DNA of 64,000 nt from contig CM066035.1 of assembly GCA_033557465.1 (NCBI GenBank), forward strand, positions 918,044,235 through 918,108,234, written 5' to 3'. The notes under the pieces are model-generated. The model made no database searches, was not told the origin of the DNA, and saw nothing but the letters and a program-made list of their open reading frames with translations. Both the position numbers and the translations under genes were made by a program. The DNA is from Ichthyophis bannanicus. Lineage: Eukaryota > Chordata > Amphibia > Gymnophiona > Ichthyophiidae. This document shows positions 53,348 through 62,945 of this stretch, piece by piece. The number at the start of each line of letters is the position of its first letter. Position 1 is the stretch's first letter.

Positions 53348-54801
53348 GGGTGTCCTGACCTCTTGGGTTCAGATATCAAAATGTCTCAAGCCTTCATAGC
53401 CCAGCCTGCCTCCGTTCTCTCAGCAGAGGACTCAATTCCAGAGCCTCTGGATGATGAAACAGATACAGGCCCAGAATACAATTTAAGGCTTGTAACATCC
53501 TTGATACTGGACTCTTGTGGACGCCCCAATGTTATCAGTAGAGTAGGGGGTCAGGATAAACTAGCTTTGATTAACACAGGGGCTGGAATTAGTTTTACAA
53601 ACAGAGCTTCTCCCACTGCAGATCAGGAAAATATGGAAATTTATGAAATTCAAGGAATTAATGACACAGCTTCCAAATGTGTGGCTATCCCAGTTAAATG
53701 GGGTATCCCTGTGCACAGTGAACAAAACAAGGAAATGTTGGAAACCACTGCCTCCACTATAGTGAACACACCAAAAGAAATAATTGGAATTGACGTTCTC
53801 AACCAGTTAAATTTGGTGGTGGATATGGCTAATCTTAAATTGTGGCAGTATTCAGGAACTTCAAATGCTTCTAAAACTTTAGTGCATGAAGTCATTCCCA
53901 TGCAGTTAACAACTCAGTGCACCAAGGCAGCTCAGCAGTATGATCTGTGTGTAATTCCCTCAGAGGTGGCTGATATTCCAGTCTGGGCTCAAGACAAGTT
54001 AGATTGTGGGAAAATGCACACAGAAATACTGTTGGAAGGCGAGGATCCTCCACCACAGAAACAATACCCAGTACCTCATCAGGCTATAGAACCAGTGACT
54101 AAAATTGTGAAGATACTGGAGGAGAGGGGTCTGATTAGACCTATTTCTTCCACATGCAATTCACCAGCCTGGCCGATAGTTAAACCAGGGGGTTCCTTCA
54201 GGCTCACAAAATCTGTAGTGCCTGTGGTAGCCTCATACCCTGAAATGATCTCTAAACTGAACCCCAAATGTACATTTTTCTCTGTTTTAGACATATCCAA
54301 TGGGTTTTGGAGTCTGCCCCTGGCCCTTGAATGCCAGTACAAAACAGCCTTTCAGTGGCTGAATAAACAATATGCATGGACTGTGCTTCCACAGGGATAT
54401 AAGGATTCCCCTTCAATATTTCATAAATACATGCAGGAAGCCCTGTCACTATTGTCTTACAGAGATAATATAATTCAGTATGTAGATGACATTCTGATTC
54501 AGTCTGAGAATGAAGCTGTACACTGGAATCATGTAAGAGAAATTTTAAAAGCCCTCTTACAAGCTGGTCTTAAAGTTAATCCTGCCAAGGCTCAACTGTG
54601 CAAATCACAGGTTTCCTTTTTAGGGGTTACTATTGGCCAGGATGGTAAATCTGTAGATTCTTAGAGGATAGAGCTGATACAGAAACTTCCACTTCCTACA
54701 GATCAGAAATCACTCCAGTCATTTCTAGGGCTCACTGGTTTCTGTCGTGACTTCATGCACAATTATGCTGAAGTGGCAGCTCCACTTTACTCCCTGCTAA
54801 A
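53348..54801 (+). pseudogene. ERV-like protease and reverse transcriptase (truncated)
   Basis: Same frame as gag after the TAG at 53,345-53,347. The protease motif reads LINTGAG near 53,567, where the catalytic Asp of D-[TS]-G is Asn, and IIGIDVL near 53,782. RT: LEERGLIRPISS near 54,115, SVLDISNGFWSLPL near 54,283, VLPQGYKDSPSIFHKYM near 54,388, and catalytic YVDDILI near 54,480. A TAG at 54,662 precedes LGLTGFCRDF near 54,728. The sequence ends at the DIRS1 insertion (54,802). Inactive. Confidence 0.88.
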
Positions 54802-54995
54802 AAAGAGTAGTTACTCACCTGTAACAGGTGTTCTCCAGGAGCAGCAGCAATCAGTCCTCACTTATGGGTGACGTCGGTGCCGATGGAGCCCTCGCGGAGC
54901 AATTTTCCCCAGCTTTCGAAGAAAGCCTTTGGGAACTGCAGCGCGCATGCGCGGTCCCCTTCCCGCCCAAGGATGCCATCTTGCTCAGTCTGATG
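54802..54995 (-). repeat. DIRS1-B terminal repeat
   Basis: Starts AAAGAGTAGTTACTCACC and includes the CACCTGTAACAGGTG palindrome. Homologous to 30,832-31,017 in inverted orientation. Confidence 0.88.
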
Positions 54996-55068
54996 ACATA
55001 GCGAAAAGACAGCAAAAAAAACCCATATAATAAGAATGACTGCAACTCCAAGGGGAGGAGGGAGGGTA

Positions 55069-55166
55069 GTGAGGACTGATTCCTGCTGCTCCTGGAGAAC
55101 ACCTGTTACAGGTGAGTAACTACTCTTTCTCCAGGACCAAGCAGGAAGTCAGTCCTCACTTATGGG
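55069..55166 (-). repeat. DIRS1-B internal complementary region
   Basis: Carries the two element ends joined: the right-end complement (55,069-55,128) and then the left-end complement (CTCCAGGACCAAGCAGGAAG at 55,129 onward). The left-end half records the terminus now deleted from this copy. Confidence 0.88.
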
Positions 55167-55303
55167 ACTCCCAAGCTTAAGGCTACCGGAGACCTCAAGC
55201 CGAAAAAGAGCTTCCCCAAGCTCAACAGTACAGGAGGAAGGAAACTTCTCTGAATACGAATCCGGCCGGTAGCCCAACACCAGGGCCGGAGGGTAGGAGT
55301 TGC

Positions 55304-56400
55304 CTAAACCTCAAAGAGATTGTGGAGGACTGCCTGTCCGAAAGCACTGTCCCTGCGGGACTCCCTCTCCAGGCAGTAATGAGCCGCAAAAGTCTGACTT
55401 GAAGACCAAGTAGCGGCCCGGAAGATGTCTGCCAATGGAACAGAGCGGAGGTGAGCCACTGACGCAGCCTTCGCCCTGACACGGTGAGCCGTGACTCGAC
55501 TCTCTAACGAGAGGCCGGCTGCCCCATAAGCCCAGGCGATACAGTCGGCTACCCAGATGGACAAAGTACGCTTAGAGACAGGAACCCCCAAGCGATTGGG
55601 GTCAAAAGATACGAAAAACTGGACAGCTTTTCAATGCTCACGCGTACGGTCAAGGTAGAAGGATAAGGCTCTTCGACAGTCCAGGGTATGCAGAACAGTT
55701 TCAGCTCGGCTGGTATGCGGCCTGGGAAAGAAGGTCGGAAGAACCACCTCTTGATTGATGTGGAAAGAGGAGACCACCTTTGGAAGAAACTTAGGGTGAG
55801 TCCGTAAGACTACCCTATTCTTGTAGAATCTAGTGTAAGGGGGCTCCGACACTAGGGCCTGTAGCTCACTAACGCGCCTAGCGGAGGTAAGGGCTACCAA
55901 GAAGAGGGTTTTCCATGAGACGAAACGAAGAGGGCAGGTAGCCATGGGTTCAAAAGGCGGGCAGGTAAGCCTTTGTAAAACCACATTGAGATCCCAGTCA
56001 GGAGCTGGAGGGCGCAACGGAGGCTTAAGCAGAAGAAGGCCTCTGAGGAAACGCGTCACCAAGGGGTGCGAGGAAAGAGGCTGGCCCTCCACCGGCGAAT
56101 GATGAGCCAAGAGGGCACTGAGGTGGACGCTGACAGAGTTGGATTTGAGGCCTAGATCGGAGAGGTGAAGCAAGTATTGCAGTACCACCGATACTAAGCA
56201 GGCGAAGGGGTCCTCAGAGCGCTGAGAACACCAGACCGAGAAGCGACGCCATTTAAGGGCGTAAGATTTCCGGGTGGAAGGACGCCGAGACGCCAGGACG
56301 ACAGCTTCCACTTCCAGAGGTAGCAGAAGCGGAGCTAGGACTACCCTTTCAGCAGCCAGGCCATCAGATGAAGGGCCTGGAGGTTGGGGTGCAGGAGAGT
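55304..56400 (-). pseudogene. DIRS1-B tyrosine recombinase
   Basis: RRPSTRKSYALKWRRF near 56,275, box-A ALTSARRVSELQAL near 55,880, then a stop near 55,640. The rest is in frame from 55,591: SKRTLSIWVADC, VTAHRVRAKAASVAHL (HxxR) near 55,490, and ATWSSSQTFAAHYCLE (Trp and Tyr nucleophile) near 55,405. One stop separates it from an intact domain. Confidence 0.9.
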
Positions 56401-57536
56401 ACCCTGATCCTGGGTCAGGAGATCGGGCTGAAACCCCAGAGGAAGAGGGGTGTCCACCGTTAGCTGTAGGAGTAGAGGGAAGCAGGGTTGTCTCGGCCAC
56501 CTGGGCGCTACCAGGATCACGGAGGCCCTGTCCTGGACAACTTTGAACAGCGTCCGGGACACAAGTGGCGTGGGAGGAAAAGCATACAGTAGGCCCGTGG
56601 ACCATGAGATGAGGAAAGCATCCGGCGCTACTCTGAGAGGATGCGGGTGCCGAGAGCAGAACCGGGGGAGTTGCCGGTTCAGAGGGCTGGCAAAGAGATC
56701 CACGGTGGGGGAGCCCCACCGGCGGAAGATCTGCTGGGCGACTACGGGATTCAACCTCCATTCGTGTGGCTGCAGAATCCGACTCAGTTTGTCGGCCAGG
56801 CAATTGTCCTGCCCGGGCAGGTAAACTGCCTTGAGGAGGATATCGTGGTCGACTGCCCAAGAGCACAGTCTCCGAGCCTCATGACATAGAAGGAGGGAGC
56901 CCGTGCCCCCCTGTTTGTTCACGTAGAACATGGCAACCTGATTGTCCGTCTGCACCAGTACAGACTGACGAGAAGTGAGGTGAGAGAAGGTCCGCAGAGC
57001 TAGGCGGATCGCCCGCAGCTCCAGGAAGTTTATCTGCTGAGCAGCCTCCCAAGGCGTCCAATTGCCCTGAGTGCATGCTCCCTGGCAATGCGCTCCCCAT
57101 CCCAGGAGAGAGGCATCTGTCGTTAGCACCTGGGAAGGTGGGGGAAGCTGAAAAGACATGCCGAGCACCAGATTGGGCAGGTGAAGCCACCATTGCAGAG
57201 AGGAGACCAGGCGGTTGGAGATCTGTATTAAGTCCGTCAGTCTCCCTGAGGCCTGATGCCACTGAGTGCGAAGGCTCCACTGAAGAGGTCTCATATGTAG
57301 ACGGGCATTCGGAGTGACATGGACCGTGAAGGCCATATGACCGAGCAGTTGCAGGAATTGCCTGGCCGAGACCGGAGACGTGCTGTGGAACCTGCCGGCC
57401 AGAGCTATGAGCCTGTTGGCCCACTCTAGAGGCAAGAAGGCACGAGCCTGCAGAGTGTCCAGCCGCGCCCCTATGAATTTGAGATCCTGAGAGGGGAGCA
57501 AAGTGGACTTTTCGAAGTTTATGACGAAGACTCTGA
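56401..57536 (-). pseudogene. DIRS1-B RT end and RNase H
   Basis: From VFVINFEKSTLLPSQDLKF near 57,525 through LLGHMAFTVHVTPNARLH. RNase H follows: LTTDASLLGWGAHC near 57,125, NFLELRAIRLALR near 57,025, VQTDNQVAMFYVNKQGG near 56,950 and LPGQDNCLADKLSR near 56,815. It continues to the DIRS-specific DLFASPLNRQLPRFCSR near 56,695. Open throughout. Confidence 0.9.
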
Positions 57537-58322
57537 TCTCTCCTTCTCTTCCCATATCTCTCACGTGTCTAAATCTTCCTTTTTTTATCTTAGGCAGATC
57601 CGTGCTGTTCGCCCCTTCCTCTCACCCTCCGCTCTTGCCACCCTGCTTCTAGCCCTCGTCATCTCCCGGATCGATTTTGCTAACTCTATTCTTTCTGGCC
57701 TATCAAAGCTCCACCTCTCTCGTCTACAACGCATCCAAAACACCGCTGCTCGTCTCGTTTCTTCCGCCTCCCACAGGGACCATGTCACACCCCTCCTCCT
57801 CCATCTCCACTGGCTTCCCGTTACCTTCCGGATTCAATTCAAGCTTCTCACACTCATTCATAAAGTTCTTCACACCACCACGCCACAGTACCTTGCTGAC
57901 CTCATCTACTTTCACACCCCTCGGCACACTCCTCGCTCCTTTCACCTCAACCGTCTCACTCTCCCCGCCCCACCCCCCCCCCTCACATGCTCATCTCCAA
58001 TCCACCCGCTCCTCTGCCTTCTTCTTTATAGGTCCGGCCCTCTGGAACTCCCTTCCCTCCACTCTCCGCCTGGAGCCCCACCACCCTACCTTCAAGCACG
58101 CCTTGAAAACCCACCTGTTCTCCCTTGCCTTCAACCTCTCTCCCTCCTAGCCTCTCCTTTTCCTTTATTGACCCTCTTCTCCTGTCCTTGTTTCTTTACT
58201 TTTACTGAGTTGTAACTTCTTTTTCCTTTTCCGGCCTTGTGCCCACTGTAATGAAGATATATTTTGTAAACCGCTCTGCTTACCAATGAAGGGCGGTCAA
58301 TCAAGACAATAAACATAAACAT
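57537..58322 (+). mobile_element. L2 LINE 3' end inside DIRS1-B
   Basis: Plus strand: FFYLRQIRAVRPFLSPSALA near 57,577, VISRIDFANSILSGL near 57,658, PLLLHLHWLPVTFR near 57,790, a frame change near 57,980, and a 3' tail with GTAAACCGCTCTGC and (ATAAAC)n to 58,322. Same subfamily as the L2 inside DIRS1-A. No clear target duplication. Confidence 0.9.
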
Positions 58323-59912
58323 AAGCCCAAGTGCTGAAGCAGAGCCACTATGCGTTGAGTAGCCTAAGTGACCTCTAGGGAAGACTGTGCCCGTATGAGC
58401 CAGTCGTCCAGGTAAGGGAAGACGAAGAGGCCTTGAAGCCTTAGGAAGGCTGCCACCACTGCCAGGCATTTTGTGAACACCCTGGGAGCGGAGGATAGGC
58501 CAAAGGGCAGTACGCGGTACTGATAATGATTCCCTGCCACCACAAATCTTAGATATTGTCGGTGGTCCGGATGAATAAGGATGTGAGTATACGCATCCTT
58601 TAGATCCAAGGAGCATAGCCAATCTCCCTGCTGGAGGTAGGGCAGTAGGATTCCAAGAGTAAGCATCTTGAACTTTTCCCACTGCAGGAACTTGTTGAGG
58701 TTGCGTAAGTCCAGGATGGGTCTGAGGCCTCCTGTTCTCTTTGGTACCAGGAAGTACCTCAAATAAAACCCGTGACCCCACAGGTGTTGGGGTACTGGCT
58801 CCACAGCCTGTTCCCGCAGCAGGCCTTGCAGCTCCCGAAGGAGTAAGTCCCTGTGCAGAGGGGGCCTTCGAGGCTCCCCTGGAAAGTAGGGGGGAGGTAC
58901 CTGGTGAAAATGTAAGAGGTAGCCCCTTTGAACCACCTGCAGCACCCAGGAATCGGATGTTACGGCTGACCACCTGTGGGCAAAGTGGGTCAGCCTGCCC
59001 CCCGTGCTGAGCGAAGGCCGCGGAGGGGGAGAGGCTATGCTGGCATAGTCAAAAAACCCCACCCTGCTGAGCAGGGGGCTGTGTAGTGGGCTTGGGGGCT
59101 TTCTGCCTACGGGACCCATTACCCTGTCCCTTAGCCTGCAGGCCCTGATGGGGGGCTGCAGCGGCTGGATATTGTGGGTGGTGTTGCTTATAGGCAGGCA
59201 CCTTCCTCGGGTAAAAGGGCTTTTTCCCCGAGCCCTTCCTCTTCTGTGAGGGGGTAGAGGTCTTCCTGGATAGGCGAGTCCTGGTGAGAGTCTCGGACTC
59301 GAGTTCCGCCGCCTTTTCAGCCATGGGCTTGCCAACTTGTCCTGCACCCATGGCTCGAGGTTGGAAGACTGAAGCCAAGCCTGACGGCGAGCTCCGATGC
59401 CGGCTCCGGCTACTCGAGCCGATGCTTCGAAGCCATCGTAGGCCGCTCGAGAAATAAACTTCGAGCACTCTCGAATACTAGTGGACAAGGTCTGGAATCT
59501 CTGCAAAGGTTCCTCGGAGAGACCTGCCGAGAACCCGGCCATTTCTTTTGCCAGGTCTCGAAGATACATGCCCATATATAGCTGGTATGTCTGGACTCGA
59601 CAAGCAAGCATAGAGCCCTGGAAGCACTTTCTACCGAGGGCATCCAGGTTCCGGGCCTCCTTACCCGGAGGCACCGAGGAGTGCATCTTTTGACTCTTAA
59701 GTCGATGCATGGCCGATTCCACCACCATGGAATGGTGCGGTAGTTGTGCCTTCTGGAACCCGGGATTTTTGCGGACTCGATACATGGAATCGACCCGCTT
59801 GCTCAACACCGGCGTCAAGGCCGGGCTCTCCCACATGCGGAAGAGTAGCCGCTCCAGCATCGGAGGAACCGGTACAGTAAAGGCCTCCTTCGGGGGAGAG
59901 TCGTATTGGAGG
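58323..59912 (-). pseudogene. DIRS1-B gag C-terminal part and RT N-terminal part
   Basis: A single open frame (to 58,364) spans YDSPPKEAFTVPVPP (59,910), MLERLLFRMWE and YRVRKNPGFQKAQLPHHS. It then loses the normal gag-pol frame and re-enters the RT at ILDLRNLNKFL (about 58,715), DWLCSLDLKDAYTHILIHP (about 58,620), YQYRVLPFGLSSAP and FPYLDDWLI (about 58,420). Copy A has the same order. The 5' end is a deletion breakpoint. Confidence 0.87.
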
Positions 59913-60431
59913 CCCCTGGTGATGTCAGTCTCCGGGCCCGATGAGATTGGTCTGCAGCCCCTCCTTGCTAAATCAAGACTAGCAGACCTCAAAGGGAGGT
60001 GCTAGAGAAAATTCACTATAAAGGACAGAAATACTTCCTCTTTCTCTCTCTCTTCCTCTATTCATCGGATATGAAGGACAGGAGGCTCTGATAATCAATT
60101 CTCTTCACCCCTCCCCCCTCTCTCTGATCTCTCTCACACATACATGCACACATATAGAGTCTTTCATATACTCTATTCTTTCTCACACTTCACACATGCA
60201 CACAGATCCATTGATGTACACTGAAGCAGCTTTTTAACAACCACTATATAACTCTGTTCTGTACCTATGTAATAAGCCTATTTCTACATAAAGACCTGTT
60301 TCCAAGCCACACCTGGTTGGTTGTCTTATTTGTGCTGCTTACCCTACTGTCTCTGTGAAATGAACCCAGGACCAAACAGAGAATAGACCAGAAGATTACA
60401 AGTCAGAAGATTACATATTCAGAAGATTACA
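59913..60431 (+). repeat. 3' LTR, truncated at its 5' side
   Basis: Matches 50,587-51,123 with differences mainly in microsatellite length. It lacks the first ~135 bp of the LTR. Ends GAAGATTACA followed by the CATCC duplication. Confidence 0.9.
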
Positions 60432-60436
60432 CATCC

Positions 60437-61302
60437 TTCTAGGACTCCCTAGACAAACCTTATACCAACTTAAGACAGCTCAACTTGTAGCTGCTAGGAT
60501 GGTCATAAATGCAAGTGCCTCTGAGCACATTACCCCAATCTTATTCAAATTACATTGGTTATCAATACAAAGTATGATTAAATATAAAATAATCATTTTA
60601 AACTGATAAGGGAAATAGTCCCATCACATTTTTCTAAGCTGATTGGGGCAAACCTAAAGAACAGACCAAGAAGAGAGCGGAACCAAAACTCTCTACTCAT
60701 TCCTAACTCATTCAGAAAGCTCACATAGGCAACAACTAACAGAGCATTTAGCTTCACTGCCCCTACACTATGGAATTCCCTACCAGACAAGGTGAGAGCC
60801 ACCACTGGCCTAGCAACTTTCAGAAAAGATCTAAAAACTCACCTTTTCACAGAGCATTTTGGCACCATAGAGCCAATCAAAGATTTATTTGCCACATAGA
60901 ATCTTACACCGACTATGATACCACAGAATAACAGAGCCCCCTAGATAAATATATCAACTTCTAAGTTCATACCCTACAGTTCATATCCTATAGTCTCAAG
61001 ATTACACTACAAAACATATCTCCTGTACATGTAAACACTACAGTTCAAGTATTTGTTAACATTAAACCCTGACTGTTTAGTCACCAACCTGTAAATATGT
61101 TAAATACCTTTTACACTGGCTCATATGTATAATGTAAAGTTACCTGTCATCAACTTGTAAATAAGTTAGATACCTTTTACACTATTACATATGTTAATAC
61201 ACAGTTACCTGTAAAAACAAGTTACAATGTATTGTTCATGTTTTGTTGGATGTAAACCGCTTTGATTCACCTGAAAGGCGGTATATAAAACTGTTCAATA
61301 AA
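60437..61302 (+). pseudogene. L2 ORF C-terminus and 3' tail
   Basis: LLGLPRQTLYQLKTAQLVAA begins right after the target duplication, then HITPILFKLHWLSIQS near 60,523 and TLWNSLPDKV near 60,770, with frame breaks. The 3' UTR contains near-repeats (CATATGT / ACCTTTTACACT units) and ends in GTAAACCGC, GGCGGTATATAAAA and a short A-rich tail. Confidence 0.85.
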
Positions 61303-61399
61303 TGGTACCATGAGACCTCTGCTAGGGGTCAGAGATGACTTTCTGAACCCAGTGCTGGCACAGGCAAGTCCTGCCCACTACCTCTTAGGCTTTTTTTTT

Positions 61400-61604
61400 A
61401 AATTTGCCTTCAAGTTGATGCTGACTCCTGGCAATCCAGCAACCTCTGGGTTTTCTTGGCAAGGTATGACCCAAAGCAGATTGCCAGGCCTTTTCTTCCA
61501 AGGCAATGGAAGGTGAAGTGACTTGCCCAAGGTGTGCCAGTGGGAATCAAACCCAGATCTTCTGGGCAGTAGGCTGTTGCTCTAGCCACTAGGTTACTCC
61601 TCCA
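61400..61604 (-). mobile_element. tRNA-derived SINE (interrupted at its 5' end)
   Basis: Minus strand: AGTAACCTAGTGGCTAGAG (box A) near 61,595, GGGTTTGATTCCCAC (box B) near 61,550, core with CAAGTCACTTCACC near 61,520, then a body with CCAAGAAAACCCAGAGG. The hAT element begins at its 5' end and the target duplication is SINE sequence. 61,303-61,399 shows nothing recognisable. Confidence 0.75.
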
Positions 61605-61696
61605 CAGGGCCGGATTTACCTATACGCCATGTACGCCATGGCGTAGGGCCCACAGCTGGCAGGGGCCCACAAAAAACGAAAAAGTTAATTTCTTTT

Positions 61697-62125
61697 TAAA
61701 TAAAATTTAAAAAAAAACCTGCTGGCTGCAGCCGCGGGGCCCCCTCTGCTGCCGCGGCAGCACCGACTGACCCACGGGGGCCCCCTCTACAAGTTCTACA
61801 AGTTGGTTCGTTCATTCGTTCGTTCCTCCCTCCCTCCCTCCGTGCAGGCTGTGAGAGACGCGAAAGTGTCTCCTCGCGTCTCTGTTAAGCCCGCAGGGGC
61901 TGATGGGAAATTTCCCATCAGCCCCTGCGGGCTTAACAGATACGCGAGGGAGACACTCTACCTTCGCGCCTCTCACAGCGTGCACGGAGGGAGAGAGGGA
62001 TCGACGGACCAACGGAGTCCGCTTGCAGAGGGGGCCCCCGCGGGTCAGTCCGTGCTGCCGCGGCAGCAGAGGGGGCCCCGCGGCGGCAGCCAGCAGGTTT
62101 TTTTTTTTAATTAAATTTTACTTTA
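61697..62125. repeat. Large palindrome with perfect 60-bp centre
   Basis: The arms meet at 61,910/61,911. 61,881-61,940 is perfectly self-complementary with no loop; outward the arms remain clearly complementary, with small indels, to the A-rich stretches near 61,700 and 62,115. The arms contain GC-rich blocks (GGGGCCCCCTCTGCTGCCGC) and a CCTCCCTCC run. Confidence 0.92.
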
Positions 62126-62149
62126 GGCCGACGGGGGTGGGGGGGGGGT

Positions 62150-62945
62150 AGGACTGGTAATGGGCTATTGGGGGGCTGGGGCTGGAAATGGGCTGGGGGG
62201 TTAAGGCTAGAGGTGGGTTGATGGGGTTAGGACTGGTAATGGACTGTGGGCTGTTGGGGGGGCTTAGAACTGGCAATGGGCTTTGGGGGGGGGGTTAAGA
62301 CTGGTAATGGGCTGTGGGCTGATGGGGGCTGTCTGGTAATGGGCTATGGGGGGCCTAGGACTGGAAAGGGGCTGGGGGGGTTAAGACTGGAGGTGGGCTG
62401 ATGGGGTTAGGACTGGTAATGGGCTGTTGGGGGGGTTTAGAACTGGTAATGGGCTTTGGGGGGGGTTAAGACTGGTAATGGGCTTTGGGGGGGGGTTAAG
62501 ACTGGTAATGGGCTGTGGGCTGATGGGGGCTGTCTGGTAATGGGCTATGGGGGGGCTAGGACTGGAAATGGGCTGGGGGGGTTAAAACTGGAGGTGGGCT
62601 GATGGGGTTAGGACTGGTAATGGGCTGTGGGCTGATGGGGGGTTAGGACTGGCAATGGGCTATGGGGGGCTGACTGGAAATGGGTTGATGGGGTTAGGAC
62701 TGGAAGTGGGCTGATGGGGGGTTAGGACTGGTAATGGGTTATGGGGGGGCTTAAACTGAAAATGGGGTGATGGGGGGTTAGGACTCTAAGTGGGTTGATG
62801 GGGGGGCTAGGACTGGTATTGGGTTGGGGGTTTGCTAGGACTGGAAATGGGCTGATGGGTGGCTAGGACTGGAAATGGGCTGATGCAGGGACTAGAAGGG
62901 AATGGATGCTGGGTGAGGCTGGAACTAGAAGGGAGCTGATGTTGG
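62150..62945 (+). repeat. G-rich minisatellite
   Basis: About 25-30 variant units built on GGGTTAGGACTGGTAATGGG and CTGTGGGCTGATGGG, with unit length roughly 25-40 bp and many runs of four or more G. Longer higher-order blocks repeat (62,300-62,400 resembles 62,480-62,600). The TTAGG/GGTTAGG cores are telomere-like by chance. Confidence 0.9.

Larger units (their letters stand above)
54802..59912 (-). mobile_element. DIRS1-like retrotransposon, copy B (5'-truncated)
   Basis: Minus strand, same family as copy A. Outer inverted repeat 54,802-54,995, internal complementary region 55,069-55,166, recombinase, RNase H, RT and the C-terminal part of gag. An L2 interrupts it at 57,537-58,322. The gag ends abruptly at about 59,910 against a partial LTR, so the 5' inverted repeat and gag N-terminus are deleted. 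Confidence 0.92.
50452..60431 (+). mobile_element. ERV-like LTR retroelement, internally rearranged
   Basis: 5' LTR 50,452-51,123, weak tRNA-Pro-like primer site near 51,126 (TGGGGGCC), broken gag, pro and RT, then a DIRS1 copy (54,802-59,912) and a truncated 3' LTR (59,913-60,431). A 5-bp duplication CATCC flanks the LTRs (50,447-50,451 and 60,432-60,436). RNase H end, integrase and any env are absent, lost together with the DIRS1 5' end. gag and pro-pol share one frame separated by a TAG, as in gamma/epsilon-type retroviruses. An inactive fossil. Confidence 0.9.
41893..61302 (+). mobile_element. Long L2-clade LINE, host of five nested insertions
   Basis: Pieces in order on the plus strand: repeat-bearing 5' region (41,893-43,140), endonuclease start (43,146-43,362), endonuclease end and RT (46,430-48,095), RT YADD part (48,389-48,543), thumb region (50,219-50,451), C-terminus and tail (60,432-61,302). 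Between them lie an L1, a SINE, a CR1 fragment plus element B, and an ERV-like element. The reading continues across each gap, and target duplications are visible for the L1, SINE and LTR element. It ends with GTAAACCGC, GGCGGTATATAAAA and a TAAA tail at 61,250-61,302. Confidence 0.88.

Noticed and set aside
58364..59992. Single 542-residue protein
   Set aside because: Its start lies in the LTR beyond the deletion junction; the frame joins LTR, gag and RT of DIRS1-B only because of rearrangement and frame changes.
62150..62945. Telomere-like (TTAGGG) array
   Set aside because: GGTTAGG occurs inside a longer 25-40-bp minisatellite unit; there is no regular hexamer array.
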